From the NCBI GenBank assembly GCA_023411575.1, contig JAEYOP010000030.1, positions 186,001-250,000 of the forward strand: a stretch of 64,000 nt of DNA, given 5' to 3'. Both the position numbers and the translations under genes were made by a program. The DNA comes from Bacillota bacterium (GTDB taxonomy: Bacteria > Bacillota > Clostridia > Acetivibrionales > DTU013). Of the stretch, positions 26,933 through 35,964 are shown one piece after another. Numbering within the stretch: position 1 is the stretch's first letter; each line of letters starts with the position of its first letter. The notes under the pieces were generated by a model, which worked only from the letters and a program-made list of their open reading frames with translations, searched no databases and was not told the origin of the DNA.

Positions 26933-27466
26933 TTGCCTAAGGAAAAAGTCCTGAATCAGAAGAAGGAAGTTGTCGATGGAATCAGCGCGAAAATGAAGGC
27001 TGCACAGTCTATGGTTTTTGCCGATTACAGAGGTTTGACCGTAGAACAGGATACAGAACTCCGGAATGCATTGAGGAAAGCCGGCGTTGACTACAAAGTA
27101 GTAAAGAATACGCTGACCCGTTTTGCTGCAAAGGAAAACGGACTGGATGCACTGGATACCTATCTGAACGGACCTACAGCAATGGCATCCAGCACCATGG
27201 ATGCAGTAGCACCGGCGAAGGTTTTGAGCGAATACGCAAAGAAATACGATAAGCTCGAGATCAAAGCTGGCGTTGTAGATGGAAAAGTAATTGATGTAAA
27301 CGGCGTAAAGGCTCTCGCAGAGCTGCCGCCGAGGGAAGTGCTCATCGCAAGGGTACTCGGAGGCTTCAATGCCCCGCTGTCCGGCCTGGTCAATGTTCTC
27401 AACGGGAACATCCGGGGTCTGGTCTGCGCATTGAACGCGATCGCAGAGAAGCAAGCAGAAGCATAA
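26933..27466 (+). CDS. rplJ: 50S ribosomal protein L10
   Basis: 177 residues from TTG, which has an ideal AAGGAGGTGG site; six extra in-frame codons upstream would place the start inside that site. The N-terminal KEKVLNQKKEVVDGISAKM and the central VVKNTLTRFA are typical. The C-terminal helices bind L7/L12 dimers to form the ribosomal stalk. Expression is controlled by the leader upstream. Confidence 0.97.
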   Translation: MPKEKVLNQKKEVVDGISAKMKAAQSMVFADYRGLTVEQDTELRNALRKAGVDYKVVKNTLTRFAAKENGLDALDTYLNGPTAMASSTMDAVAPAKVLSEYAKKYDKLEIKAGVVDGKVIDVNGVKALAELPPREVLIARVLGGFNAPLSGLVNVLNGNIRGLVCALNAIAEKQAEA

Positions 27467-27515
27467 CAAGTAGGAATTTAAAAATTAAAATTAAAATTGA
27501 TGGAGGTATTTTAAA

Positions 27516-27902
27516 ATGGCTAGCGATAAAGTTTTAAAGTTGATTGAAGATGTAAAGGCACTGACGGTTCTCGAACTGTCCGAACTTGTAAAGGCTCTTG
27601 AAGAAGAATTCGGCGTATCCGCGGCAGCTCCCATGGCAGTAGCGGCAGCTCCGGCAGCAGGCGCCGCGGCAGCTCCCGTAGTGGAAGAAAAGACCGAGTT
27701 CAACGTAATCCTCAAGGAAGTCGGCGCAGACAAGATCAAGGTTATCAAGGTTGTCAGGGAACTGACCGGCCTCGGACTCAAGGAAGCCAAGGATTTGGTT
27801 GACGGCGCACCGAAGACCGTCAAAGAGAACGTTTCCAAGGAAGAAGCCGCTTCCATCGAAGCAAAGTTCAAGGAAGTCGGAGCCGGCGTCGAAATCAAAT
27901 AA
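27516..27902 (+). CDS. rplL: 50S ribosomal protein L7/L12
   Basis: 128 residues: N-terminal dimerisation helices (about 1-32), Ala-rich hinge (about 36-54) and C-terminal factor-binding domain with KIKVIKVVRELTGLGLKEAK. GGAGG precedes the start. It is the last gene of the block: a strong terminator follows, and rpoB is not present downstream. Confidence 0.98.
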   Translation: MASDKVLKLIEDVKALTVLELSELVKALEEEFGVSAAAPMAVAAAPAAGAAAAPVVEEKTEFNVILKEVGADKIKVIKVVRELTGLGLKEAKDLVDGAPKTVKENVSKEEAASIEAKFKEVGAGVEIK

Positions 27903-27942
27903 GGACCGGTTAGTAAAGGCCCGCAAATAAGCTTAAGAGTAA

Positions 27943-27976
27943 AAATCCCGGTGACACCCGTCGCCGGGATTTTTTG
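27943..27976 (+). terminator. Terminator after rplL
   Basis: A 12-pair stem (AATCCCGGTGAC with GTCGCCGGGATT), 4-base loop and six T. Confidence 0.92.
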
Positions 27977-28207
27977 CGTGTACGCTACTTGGGAGGGTTT
28001 CGGGGTATTCTAAAATAATGACGATATTTCTTAAATTCTCGTGGCTTGTGGGCGCTCTGTCCCCGCATTTATACTTATAAGTGAAAAGGCAAGTGCCGGA
28101 AAGGAGGAGCGTACCGCTGGACAGCCAGTCCGGTATTGCGGCACGGATCATGAAAAGCGGAAAACGGAAAGCTTCAAAGTAACGAAAACAGCTAGGAGGA
28201 AAAGAAA
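27977..28207. other. Leader region before the first sugar ABC locus
   Basis: This completes a 305-base gene-free interval after rplL. It holds the candidate promoter at 28046-28075, a GC-rich stretch with possible pairing (about 28093-28143) and an AGGAGGAAAAG ribosome site. Confidence 0.5.
28046..28075 (+). promoter_or_regulatory. Promoter candidate for the first sugar ABC operon
   Basis: TTGTGG and TATACT with an 18-base spacer. CTTATAAG, a short palindrome, overlaps the expected start site. Confidence 0.45.
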
Positions 28208-29581
28208 ATGAAGAAATCGGTCAAAGCAATGCTCTCTATGATGATAGCCTGTCTGCTGATGGTTTCCACACTGGCGGCCTGTGGCGGAAGCTCTGCGGAG
28301 CAGCCGGCTACGACGCAGGAGCAGACATCCCAGGACCAGGCCGTACAGCAGACGACTGCACAGACCTCTGATGAGCCTGTCACGCTCAGATTCTCGTGGT
28401 GGGGCGGAGATACCAGACATCAGGCGACCCTCGACGCAATAAAAGCCTATATGGAGCAAAACAAAAATGTAACCATCGAAGGGGAATACAGCGGATTTTC
28501 AGGGTATTACCAGAAGCTGGTGACCCAGCTGGCTTCCGGCACTGCGCCCGACGTATTCCAGTCGGACCAGGGCTGGACGACGGAATTTTATAAGCGGGGC
28601 AATGTATTTGCCGATCTCGGGCAATACTCCGGCATCATTAAAACGGACAAGCTGAACACAGCCATGCTGAACGACTATTGCGTGATCGACGGAAAAACAG
28701 TCGTACTGCCCCTGGGTTACAACGGTACGGTCTTCCTTTACAACAAGGATCTAATGGCGCCGTACCTGAAGGATGGAAAACTGGAGCTCACCTGGGATGA
28801 ATTCATTCAGATCGGAAAGGAAATGCACCAGAAGGATTCCAACGTTTATCTGACGACAAATATGACCGATGCCTATATCCGCTTCCTTCTTAAGCCCATC
28901 CTGGAGCAGATTACGAATAAAATCAGCGTTCAGGACGATTATACCCTGGGCTTTACCAAGGAAGACATGACCAAGACCTTTGAAAAAATCCTGGAGGTAT
29001 TTGACAGCGGTGCGGCGCAGCCCTATGCAGAATCCGTCATTTACAAGGATTCTCTCATCGACAATCCCAAATGGGCGGGCGGGCAGATCGGCGGCGCGTT
29101 TATTTTCTTCTCCAATATTGACAAGGAAACCCATGGACTGACGCAGAATTTTGATGTGACAAGCCTCCCCAGATTTGCGGACGCGCAGACCTCCGGCCAG
29201 GAATCCGCTCCCTCGCTGATGATTGCCATTAACAGCGAGTCGGGCAGCAAGGATGCGGCCGCGAAGTTTGTCAACTGGTTTCTGAACGACACAGGGGCCG
29301 CCGCCGTACTCAAGACGGAACGGGGCGTTCCCACCAACTCCGATGCACTGGAGGTCCTGAAGAGCAACGGAACCCTGAGCGCCATTATGGCCAAGGCCAT
29401 TGATGTTTCTAACGCGACCATTGGCTTCAAGAACGGTGCGATTGAGATGAATGCTTCCGTCCATGCCATCTTTGTAGAAAAGACGGAGAAGGTCATCTAT
29501 AAAAAGGAAACTCCCGATCAGGCCGCGGAGGAACTGATCAAGGACCTGACGGCGAAGCTGGCGGAAATGAAGGGGCAATAA
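28208..29581 (+). CDS. Extracellular sugar-binding lipoprotein (ABC importer)
   Basis: 457 residues. Signal peptide with lipobox STLAAC (Cys25) and a Ser/Gln/Thr-rich linker, then a family 1 solute-binding fold: VTLRFSWWGGDTRHQATLDA, ASGTAPDVFQSDQGWTTEFY and KDAAAKFVNWFLND are typical landmarks. It captures an oligosaccharide outside the membrane for the two permeases downstream. A perfect 11-pair intercistronic hairpin separates it from them, which often keeps the binding protein in excess. No ATPase gene is in the locus, so a shared MsmK-type ATPase elsewhere is implied. Substrate is unknown; the nearby GH105 gene suggests an unsaturated uronide oligosaccharide. Confidence 0.92.
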   Translation: MKKSVKAMLSMMIACLLMVSTLAACGGSSAEQPATTQEQTSQDQAVQQTTAQTSDEPVTLRFSWWGGDTRHQATLDAIKAYMEQNKNVTIEGEYSGFSGYYQKLVTQLASGTAPDVFQSDQGWTTEFYKRGNVFADLGQYSGIIKTDKLNTAMLNDYCVIDGKTVVLPLGYNGTVFLYNKDLMAPYLKDGKLELTWDEFIQIGKEMHQKDSNVYLTTNMTDAYIRFLLKPILEQITNKISVQDDYTLGFTKEDMTKTFEKILEVFDSGAAQPYAESVIYKDSLIDNPKWAGGQIGGAFIFFSNIDKETHGLTQNFDVTSLPRFADAQTSGQESAPSLMIAINSESGSKDAAAKFVNWFLNDTGAAAVLKTERGVPTNSDALEVLKSNGTLSAIMAKAIDVSNATIGFKNGAIEMNASVHAIFVEKTEKVIYKKETPDQAAEELIKDLTAKLAEMKGQ

Positions 29582-29590
29582 AAGGGCTGT

Positions 29591-29631
29591 GTGCGGCCGG
29601 AAAGGGGCGTACCGCCCTGCTCCGGCCGCAC
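29591..29631 (+). other. Intercistronic stem-loop
   Basis: GTGCGGCCGGA pairs perfectly with TCCGGCCGCAC over 11 pairs. There is no T-run, so it is more likely an RNA-stability or processing element than a terminator. Confidence 0.7.
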
Positions 29632-29673
29632 TCTGCGGACGATGGTATTTTTATTCCCGAAGGGAGGGACATC

Positions 29674-30564
29674 ATGCGGTTGCACCGAAATACACTAAAA
29701 AAATATCACGGGTATCTTTACATTGCGCCATGGCTGGCCGGCTTCTTCCTGTTGACACTGAACCCGTTCATTACTTCCTTTGTGTATTCCTTTACGAACT
29801 TCGACATGTTCCATTTTAAGTTTGTCGGTTTGCAAAACTATATCGATATTTTTACCAAGGATGAGATTTTTACCGGATCGCTGGTCCGGACGCTTCTCTA
29901 CACCGGCATATCGGTGCCGGCCAAGCTGTTTGTGGCCCTGATGCTGGCGGTGCTGCTCAACAAGAAAATAAAAGGGATCGGCGTCTTTCGCACGCTTTTT
30001 TATCTTCCGTCCATCCTTGGCGCAAGCGTGGCGCTGGCTATCCTGTGGAAATATCTGTTCAAAACGGACGGGCTCGTCAACATGTTCCTGGCGGTATTGA
30101 ATCTGCCGGGCGTCAATTGGCTTGGAGACCCGGACAACGCGCTGATCTGCCTGATCCTCCTGCCCCTGTGGCAGATGGGCTCGCCGATGGTGCTTTTCCT
30201 TGCGGCGCTCAAGACGGTGCCCGGCGAAATTGTGGAGGCGGCCACCATAGACGGCGCCGGAAAGGTGCGCATCTTCATGCACGTGACGCTTCCGATGATC
30301 ACTTCGGTCATCTTCTTTAACCTCATTATGCAGACCATTGAGATCATCCAGTTGTTCACCCCGGCCTATATTATCACCCAGGGAGGACCCATCAAGGCGA
30401 CATATCTGTATGCGCTGATGCTGTACGACGTGTCCTTCCGTGATTTCAAAATGGGCTACGCCAGCGCGCTGTCCTGGATTTTGTTTATCATTGTTATTAC
30501 CTATACCGTCATTCTTTTCCGTACGTCCCGGAAATGGGTGTATTACAGCGATGGAGGGGACTAA
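29674..30564 (+). CDS. Sugar ABC transporter permease (MalF type)
   Basis: 296 residues, six membrane segments. The EAA loop VPGEIVEAATIDGAGKVRIF, with its downstream ITLP-like VTLPMI, contacts the ATPase. The opening YLYIAPWLAGFFLLTLNPFI is typical of MalF/UgpA-type permeases. GGGAGGGAC precedes the ATG and the partner permease starts 3 bases after the stop. Confidence 0.92.
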   Translation: MRLHRNTLKKYHGYLYIAPWLAGFFLLTLNPFITSFVYSFTNFDMFHFKFVGLQNYIDIFTKDEIFTGSLVRTLLYTGISVPAKLFVALMLAVLLNKKIKGIGVFRTLFYLPSILGASVALAILWKYLFKTDGLVNMFLAVLNLPGVNWLGDPDNALICLILLPLWQMGSPMVLFLAALKTVPGEIVEAATIDGAGKVRIFMHVTLPMITSVIFFNLIMQTIEIIQLFTPAYIITQGGPIKATYLYALMLYDVSFRDFKMGYASALSWILFIIVITYTVILFRTSRKWVYYSDGGD

Positions 30565-30567
30565 GCC

Positions 30568-31395
30568 ATGAAAAAGAACCTGACTGCTTTTTTGTTCCTG
30601 CTGCTTTTTGCAGTGATCATCGGATATCCGATCATATGGCTCTTTACAGCGTCTTTCAAGAGCAATCCGGAGATTTTCGCCTCTCTGAATCCCATTCCCC
30701 GCCAGTTCACCCTGGAGGGCTATGTGAACGGCTGGAAGGGCATCGGGCAGAATCCGTTCTCCCTGTTTCTGAGCAATTCCTTCAAGCTGGTGGTCCCCAC
30801 CGTGCTGTTGACAGTCGTGTCCGGCTGTCTTGTCGCCTACGGGTTTGCGCGGTTTGAATTTCCTTTGAAAAAATTCTGGTTCGCTATCATGATCTCGACC
30901 ATGATGCTGCCGAACACCATCATTATGATCCCGAGATACATCCTGTTCAAGGACTTCGGGTGGCTGGACAGCTATAAGCCGTTTTTCGCCCTGGCAGCCC
31001 TGGCAGCCAATCCCTTTTTTACCTACCTGCTGGTGCAGTTTTTCAGGGGGATCCCGGTAGAGATGGACGAATCGGCCTATATGGACGGCTGTACGAAAAG
31101 AGGAATTCTGATGCGGATCATTGTGCCGCTGGCGAAAACGCCGGTCATTTCCGTGGCGCTCTTCCAGTTCATGTGGACCTGGAACGACTTTGCCAATCCG
31201 CTGATTTACGTCAGCAAGGTAAAGCTGTTTCCGGTGGCGCTGGGGCTTCGGCTGGCCATTGACTCGGAGGCCGCCGTCAGCTGGAACAAGATCATCGCCA
31301 TGGCGGTGGTCAGTATGCTGCCCTGCGTTCTCCTGTTTCTCTCTATGCAACGGTATTTTGTAGAAGGCATCGCCACCTCCGGAATCAAGGGGTGA
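30568..31395 (+). CDS. Sugar ABC transporter permease (MalG type)
   Basis: 275 residues, six membrane segments. The EAA loop is IPVEMDESAYMDGCTKRGIL; a Cys replaces the usual Ala/Ser of DGA in the loop. MalG-type features include the N-terminal YPIIWLFTASFKSNPEIFA. Its ribosome site GGAGGGG overlaps the end of the first permease gene. It forms the channel together with that permease. Confidence 0.92.
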   Translation: MKKNLTAFLFLLLFAVIIGYPIIWLFTASFKSNPEIFASLNPIPRQFTLEGYVNGWKGIGQNPFSLFLSNSFKLVVPTVLLTVVSGCLVAYGFARFEFPLKKFWFAIMISTMMLPNTIIMIPRYILFKDFGWLDSYKPFFALAALAANPFFTYLLVQFFRGIPVEMDESAYMDGCTKRGILMRIIVPLAKTPVISVALFQFMWTWNDFANPLIYVSKVKLFPVALGLRLAIDSEAAVSWNKIIAMAVVSMLPCVLLFLSMQRYFVEGIATSGIKG

Positions 31396-31441
31396 ATCCG
31401 CTGGAGCTTTGACTAATGAAAGGAAAGGTTGGGTGTTATTT

Positions 31442-33034
31442 ATGAGTACTGCTGAAATTTTAAAGGAAGTAGACGTGCTGGTATGCGGCGGAGGCGTATC
31501 CGGCTGCGCCGCGGCGGTCGCGGCGGCAAGGGCGGACGCGTCCGTCCTGCTGGTGGAGCGAAACGGCTTTCTCGGCGGCATTGCCAGCACCAGTATGATT
31601 TCCAATATATACAACCACTATGTGGCGAAGGATGGAAGGATCGTCATGCGGGGTATCGGTACCGAATTGGCGGATCGGCTGGTGAAACGCAACGCCGGGA
31701 CACCCCACTGGAAATTTCCGGACGGGCGGCTGGTGCACGATCCGGAACAGCTCAAGCTGGTCTTTAACGAGATGATGGAGGAGGCCGGAGTTGAGGTTCT
31801 CCTGAATTCCCTGGCGGTGGAGCCCGTGGCGGAGGACGGCGCGATCCGCGGCGTGCACGTGGATACGGCTATGGGCCGCAGGATGATTCGTGCCGGCGTC
31901 GTGATCGACACGACGGGGGAATGCGATCTGGCGTGGGCAGCCAAGGCGCCTGTGCGGCAGGCGGCAGGTCTTGCCACCCTGACGTTCAAAATGGGCAATG
32001 TGGATATGGAAAGGCTGTACCTGCATTTCAAAGCCCATCCGGAGACTTTCCCGGCGGGCATCGACGCCATGAAGGACTTCCACGAATTCGAAGACGTGTG
32101 GTTGAACCGCGGAGTGCTCTATTTCCCGCATTCGGGCGGCGAAGACTGGGATTTGTTCCAGAACGCCATTGCCAGGGGCGAATTCCAAAAGGAAAAAGGC
32201 AATATTTTCGGAATGGACTCCGCTTGTATTATCGGAATGAAGGGCCATAACACGGCGGTGATCAACTCCCAGTTCTGGCGCATCGTCTCCATCGATCCGG
32301 AAATCGTGGCGCCGGCGGAGATGGAAGCCCACGAAGCATGTTTCTACGTGGCCGACTTTATGATCGCGAATATTCCGGGCTTTGAAAACGCCTATATTGC
32401 ACAGATCTCCGACGAAATCGCCATACGGGTCAGCCGCGGCATCATCGGGGAGGAGACCTTCGACAAGGATGAAAAAACGGTCCGCGGGAGGATCGAGTCC
32501 GACGACGCCGTGGCCAACGGGACGGACATCGAGTACCGCATCCTGCGGGATGTGGCGGCGGATCCCCGGTATGTGAAATCGGCGCAGCAGCAGGAAGGAA
32601 ATATCCGGACGGACGACGTCATTGCATGCCGGCCTGCGCAAAAAAACTTCAAGCTGACGGGAGAATTCGTCAGTAATTATACCGTAGATATCCCCTTTGG
32701 CGTCATGCTGCCGCTGGGGGTTGAGAATCTGCTGGTAGCCAGCGGAAAGAGCGTATCCTGCGTGCCCCAGACGATGCTTCGGTACCAGTCGGCAGGCATG
32801 GCGCTGGGCCAGGCCGCCGGTGCCGCCGGCGCCCTGGCGGCACGAAAAGGGATTGCCGTACGGAAGCTGGACATCCGCGAACTCCAGAAGGAACTGCTCC
32901 GGCAGGATGTGTACCTGGGGGACGGGGAGCGGCTTATGGAACTTGGCCTGGCAGGAGAGGAAGACCAGGGAGCGCAGGAAACTCAGAACTCGCGAAAAGC
33001 GCAGGGAGTGGGAGGGAGCCGGAATGAAGGATAA
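31442..33034 (+). CDS. FAD-dependent oxidoreductase
   Basis: 530 residues. The N-terminal FAD-binding Rossmann motif is DVLVCGGGVSGCAAAVAAAR (GxGxxG form GGGVSG), followed by a GGIAST-type second contact and a C-terminal PFGVMLPLGVENLLVASG...G(Q)AAG pattern, as in the FAD_oxidored (PF12831-type) family often found in polysaccharide loci. The redox substrate is unknown; sugar or sugar-acid oxidation is a guess. The start is the ATG with GGGTG upstream; an in-frame TTG 11 codons earlier has a ribosome site only 1-2 bases away. The last 14 residues are Gln/Arg-rich and the stop overlaps the next gene by 11 bases. Confidence 0.85.
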   Translation: MSTAEILKEVDVLVCGGGVSGCAAAVAAARADASVLLVERNGFLGGIASTSMISNIYNHYVAKDGRIVMRGIGTELADRLVKRNAGTPHWKFPDGRLVHDPEQLKLVFNEMMEEAGVEVLLNSLAVEPVAEDGAIRGVHVDTAMGRRMIRAGVVIDTTGECDLAWAAKAPVRQAAGLATLTFKMGNVDMERLYLHFKAHPETFPAGIDAMKDFHEFEDVWLNRGVLYFPHSGGEDWDLFQNAIARGEFQKEKGNIFGMDSACIIGMKGHNTAVINSQFWRIVSIDPEIVAPAEMEAHEACFYVADFMIANIPGFENAYIAQISDEIAIRVSRGIIGEETFDKDEKTVRGRIESDDAVANGTDIEYRILRDVAADPRYVKSAQQQEGNIRTDDVIACRPAQKNFKLTGEFVSNYTVDIPFGVMLPLGVENLLVASGKSVSCVPQTMLRYQSAGMALGQAAGAAGALAARKGIAVRKLDIRELQKELLRQDVYLGDGERLMELGLAGEEDQGAQETQNSRKAQGVGGSRNEG

Positions 33035-34022
33035 CGTGCAGATCACCAAAAGGAAGGACTGCGACATACTGGTAGTGGGCGGAACGCTGGAAGGCTGTAT
33101 TGCAGCGGCTCTGGCGGGCAGAAGCGGGGCGGAGGTCATCCTGATTGAAAACAGCGGTTCGGTAGGAGCGATGGCCACAAACGGGCTCCATTCGTGGTTT
33201 CCTGAGTTCGCCTCCGGCACGGCGGGCGACCGGACCGCGGAAATGAGGAAGGAAATGCTGGAGCGGCTGAAAAAGCCCTGCACCGAGGGCGCCGTCCTGT
33301 ACAACGACCAGCATATGAAAATAGTACTGGCGAAACTGCTGCGGGACGAGGGAGTGACCCTGCTGACTCACGTATATGTTTCCTCGCCCATCATGGAGGA
33401 AGGAATGCTAAAAGGATTCTATGCATACGGCAAGACCGGGTGCATGGAATTGCACGCAAAGCGGATAATAGATGCCACGGAGAGACTGGAATGCCTTGGA
33501 GCGCTTGGTATCCCACAGACGCTGAGGCCGGGAAGGGTGCAGGTCGGAATGAAGCTGAACGCCATCAATATGGAAGCAGCAGTTGGGACATGCGAGAAAG
33601 TCCTCTCCCTCGACGACCGGCAGATGATCGGCATGCTTAAGCTGCAGCACTGCGGTACGGTCGGCGGTTTGAGCCTGGAGGCGGATGAACTGCTGCTGCT
33701 GGGCAATGTGAAAAGGCGCGAAATGATCGTGCAGGGCTTGAAATGCAGAGTTGCCACCATCGATCCTCTTCTGCTTTCCAAAGCACAGATGGCGCTGCAC
33801 AGATATGCGTACGTGCTGAGGGACGAGCTTCGCAGCAGAGTGCCGGGTTTTCAGGAGGCACATATCATTCATGTGGCGCAGCGGATGGATACTTACGGCT
33901 TGGCCTCCTATAGACAGGCAGACCTGCCTTATGAGAACCTTCTTTTGTGCAACAGGGACACGGCGGCGTACGACAATAACAAGGCGCTGCAGATCGGAAC
34001 GGCCACGGCGGAAGGCCTCTAG
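33024..34022 (+). CDS. Second, shorter FAD-dependent oxidoreductase
   Basis: 332 residues starting at an ATG behind GGAGGGAGCC that overlaps the upstream gene. The FAD-binding motif is CDILVVGGTLEGCIAAALAG with VILIENSGSVGAMATNG, clearly related to the upstream protein but about 200 residues shorter; the region between the FAD domain and C-terminus is reduced and a C-terminal FAD-contacting GxG motif is not evident. Tandem long and short copies could form a heterodimer or reflect a decaying duplication. The end runs smoothly to a normal stop 44 bases before the response regulator. Confidence 0.78.
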   Translation: MKDNVQITKRKDCDILVVGGTLEGCIAAALAGRSGAEVILIENSGSVGAMATNGLHSWFPEFASGTAGDRTAEMRKEMLERLKKPCTEGAVLYNDQHMKIVLAKLLRDEGVTLLTHVYVSSPIMEEGMLKGFYAYGKTGCMELHAKRIIDATERLECLGALGIPQTLRPGRVQVGMKLNAINMEAAVGTCEKVLSLDDRQMIGMLKLQHCGTVGGLSLEADELLLLGNVKRREMIVQGLKCRVATIDPLLLSKAQMALHRYAYVLRDELRSRVPGFQEAHIIHVAQRMDTYGLASYRQADLPYENLLLCNRDTAAYDNNKALQIGTATAEGL

Positions 34023-34066
34023 AATGGCGTGTTGACGGCGGGTAAGGGAAGGTGCATAATATTCTT

Positions 34067-34819
34067 ATGTATCGGCTGATTATTATAGAAGATGAGTATG
34101 AAATCCGTAAGGGCTTGACAGAGTGCTTCCCGTGGACCGAACTGGGTTTCGAGGTGGTGCGTGATTTTGCCGGCGGCGCGAAAGCGGTGGAATGGCTTGA
34201 GGACACCGAGGTCGATGTTGTTGTGACAGACGTGCGGATGGACGACGGCAGCGGCCTGGATGTGGCGGAATATCTTAAAAACGCAGGCAGGCTGGAGACG
34301 GTCGTCTTCTATAGCGCATACAAGGACTTCGACTATGCCCGAAGGGGAATGAGCTTCGGCGTGAAGCGGTATATCACGAAGGATATGGGGTACAATGAGC
34401 TTATCGAAGTCTTCCGCCAAGTAAAAAACGATCTGGACAGGGAGATATCCGTCGCAGGTAGGGTGCTGCCGGTTTCTCCGGGAGAGGCGGAGCAGCACGG
34501 GGATCCGGTTGTGAACCAGGTCCTGCGGTATGTGGCCAAATCCTACCGGACGGCTACCCTGCAGAGCGCCGCAAAAATCGTGCAGTTCAATCCGTATTAT
34601 CTCAGCGCTTATATCAAGAGTAAAACCGGAGACAACTTCCGGAGCATTCTTACCCGCGTACGGATGGAGAAAGCCAGGGAACTCCTGGAAGACCCCACCT
34701 ACCGTACTGCGGAAATCAGCGACCTGTTGGGCTACAGTGATGTCCGCAATTTTGTCCGGTGCTTTAAAAGCTATTACGGGGAAGCGCCGGGAAGCTTTAA
34801 AAAGAATCGCAAGTCATGA
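34067..34819 (+). CDS. Response regulator, receiver + AraC-type DNA-binding domain
   Basis: 250 residues, compact for the YesN class. Receiver domain 1-118 with acidic pocket IIIEDE, phospho-acceptor Asp55 in VVVTDVRMDD and a later conserved Lys in YITKD; a short linker; then an AraC/XylS pair of helix-turn-helices (about 150-248: SAAKIVQFNPYYLSAYIKSK and EISDLLGYSDVRNFVRCFK). The ATG is chosen because an upstream GTG overlaps the AAGGGAAGGTG ribosome site. Its cognate sensor is probably the kinase two genes downstream, with the GH105 gene between. Expected to activate the surrounding sugar operon. Confidence 0.88.
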   Translation: MYRLIIIEDEYEIRKGLTECFPWTELGFEVVRDFAGGAKAVEWLEDTEVDVVVTDVRMDDGSGLDVAEYLKNAGRLETVVFYSAYKDFDYARRGMSFGVKRYITKDMGYNELIEVFRQVKNDLDREISVAGRVLPVSPGEAEQHGDPVVNQVLRYVAKSYRTATLQSAAKIVQFNPYYLSAYIKSKTGDNFRSILTRVRMEKARELLEDPTYRTAEISDLLGYSDVRNFVRCFKSYYGEAPGSFKKNRKS

Positions 34820-34835
34820 AGACGGAGGGACAGAG

Positions 34836-35921
34836 ATGGAACAGGCAGGGAAAAACAGCCGGGAATATTATATCGGATTGGCGGAGAAGGTTCTGCACAT
34901 GCTGCTGGAGAATTCAGGCGCGGCCGGAGGCCGGACGGACGGGGAAAACGGTCCGCACGCCAACGACCATCTGACGCTGAACAATTGGGAATGGCCCACA
35001 GGAGTGGCGTTGTACAGCATGTACCATTTCGCGAAGCGTTCCGGCAACGAACGGTTTCATCAATATCTGCTGCGGTGGTTTGAACGGAAGCTGAAAGAAC
35101 CCTGCGTCCACCGGAACGTCAACACAGTGGCGCCGATGCTGGCGCTGGTCTGTTTGTACGAGGACGACCCCAGACCTCAATGGCGGGAAATCATTCTGGA
35201 ATGGGTGGAATGGATTCTGACGGAAATGCCGCGCACCACATATGGAGGGCTTCAGCACATGACCGTGCTGAACCGGCATTATCAACAATTGTGGGACGAC
35301 ACCCTGTTCATGACGGTGCTGTTCCTGGCCAAGGCCGGAAAGGTGTTCGGACGGAAGGAGTGGGTGGAGGAGGCCAAATACCAGTTCCTCCTTCACGTCA
35401 AATACCTTCAGGATAAGCTGACAGGTTTGTTTTACCACGGTTGGACCTTCGACTACAAGAACAATTTTGCGGGCGTTTTCTGGGCCCGGGGCAACAGCTG
35501 GTTTACCGCAGGCGCCGTGGAGTTCATGGAGATCTGCGGGGAGGACGACGCGGTGATGCGGTATCTGCGCAGTTGCCTGGAGGATCAGGTAAAGGAACTG
35601 CAAAAACACCAAGGAGAAAACGGGCTCTTTACGACGCTGCTGGACTCCGAGGAGAGCTACAGCGAAACCTCGGCAACGGCAAATATCGCTTACGGCATCA
35701 TGAAGGGAGTGCGCCTCGGCCTGCTGGACGGTCGGTTTGAGGAAACCGGAAGGAAAGCTGTCGAGGCGGTGATCGGGCAAATCGCGGAGGACGGGACGGT
35801 ACAGGGGGTTTCCTATGGGACCGGTATGGGGACAACAATGGATTTTTACCGGAAGATCCCAATTTGTCCTACCGCCTACGGACAGGGACTGTGCTTTATG
35901 ATGCTCAGCGAGTTGGTCTGA
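34836..35921 (+). CDS. GH105 unsaturated rhamnogalacturonyl hydrolase-type protein
   Basis: 361 residues, (alpha/alpha)6-barrel of the GH88/GH105 group. Landmarks match YteR/YesR: LNNWEWPTGVALYSMY, the catalytic Asp region QQLWDDTLFMTVLFLAK, the His in LFYHGWTFD and FWARGNSW. These enzymes hydrate the 4,5-unsaturated uronate left by pectate or rhamnogalacturonan lyases, releasing the sugar. No signal peptide, so it works in the cytoplasm on imported oligosaccharides. The ATG follows GGAGGGACAG, 16 bases after the response regulator stop. GH88 cannot be excluded without alignment. Confidence 0.83.
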   Translation: MEQAGKNSREYYIGLAEKVLHMLLENSGAAGGRTDGENGPHANDHLTLNNWEWPTGVALYSMYHFAKRSGNERFHQYLLRWFERKLKEPCVHRNVNTVAPMLALVCLYEDDPRPQWREIILEWVEWILTEMPRTTYGGLQHMTVLNRHYQQLWDDTLFMTVLFLAKAGKVFGRKEWVEEAKYQFLLHVKYLQDKLTGLFYHGWTFDYKNNFAGVFWARGNSWFTAGAVEFMEICGEDDAVMRYLRSCLEDQVKELQKHQGENGLFTTLLDSEESYSETSATANIAYGIMKGVRLGLLDGRFEETGRKAVEAVIGQIAEDGTVQGVSYGTGMGTTMDFYRKIPICPTAYGQGLCFMMLSELV

Positions 35922-35964
35922 TCGGGGAAGGCCGTGCGGAGGCGCACGGCGGCATAGGACAGAC

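Noticed and set aside
29695..31614. 639-codon minus-strand open frame across both sugar permeases
   Set aside because: Composition is His/Arg/Gln-rich and low in hydrophobic core residues, typical of antisense reading through GC-rich membrane-protein genes on the other strand.
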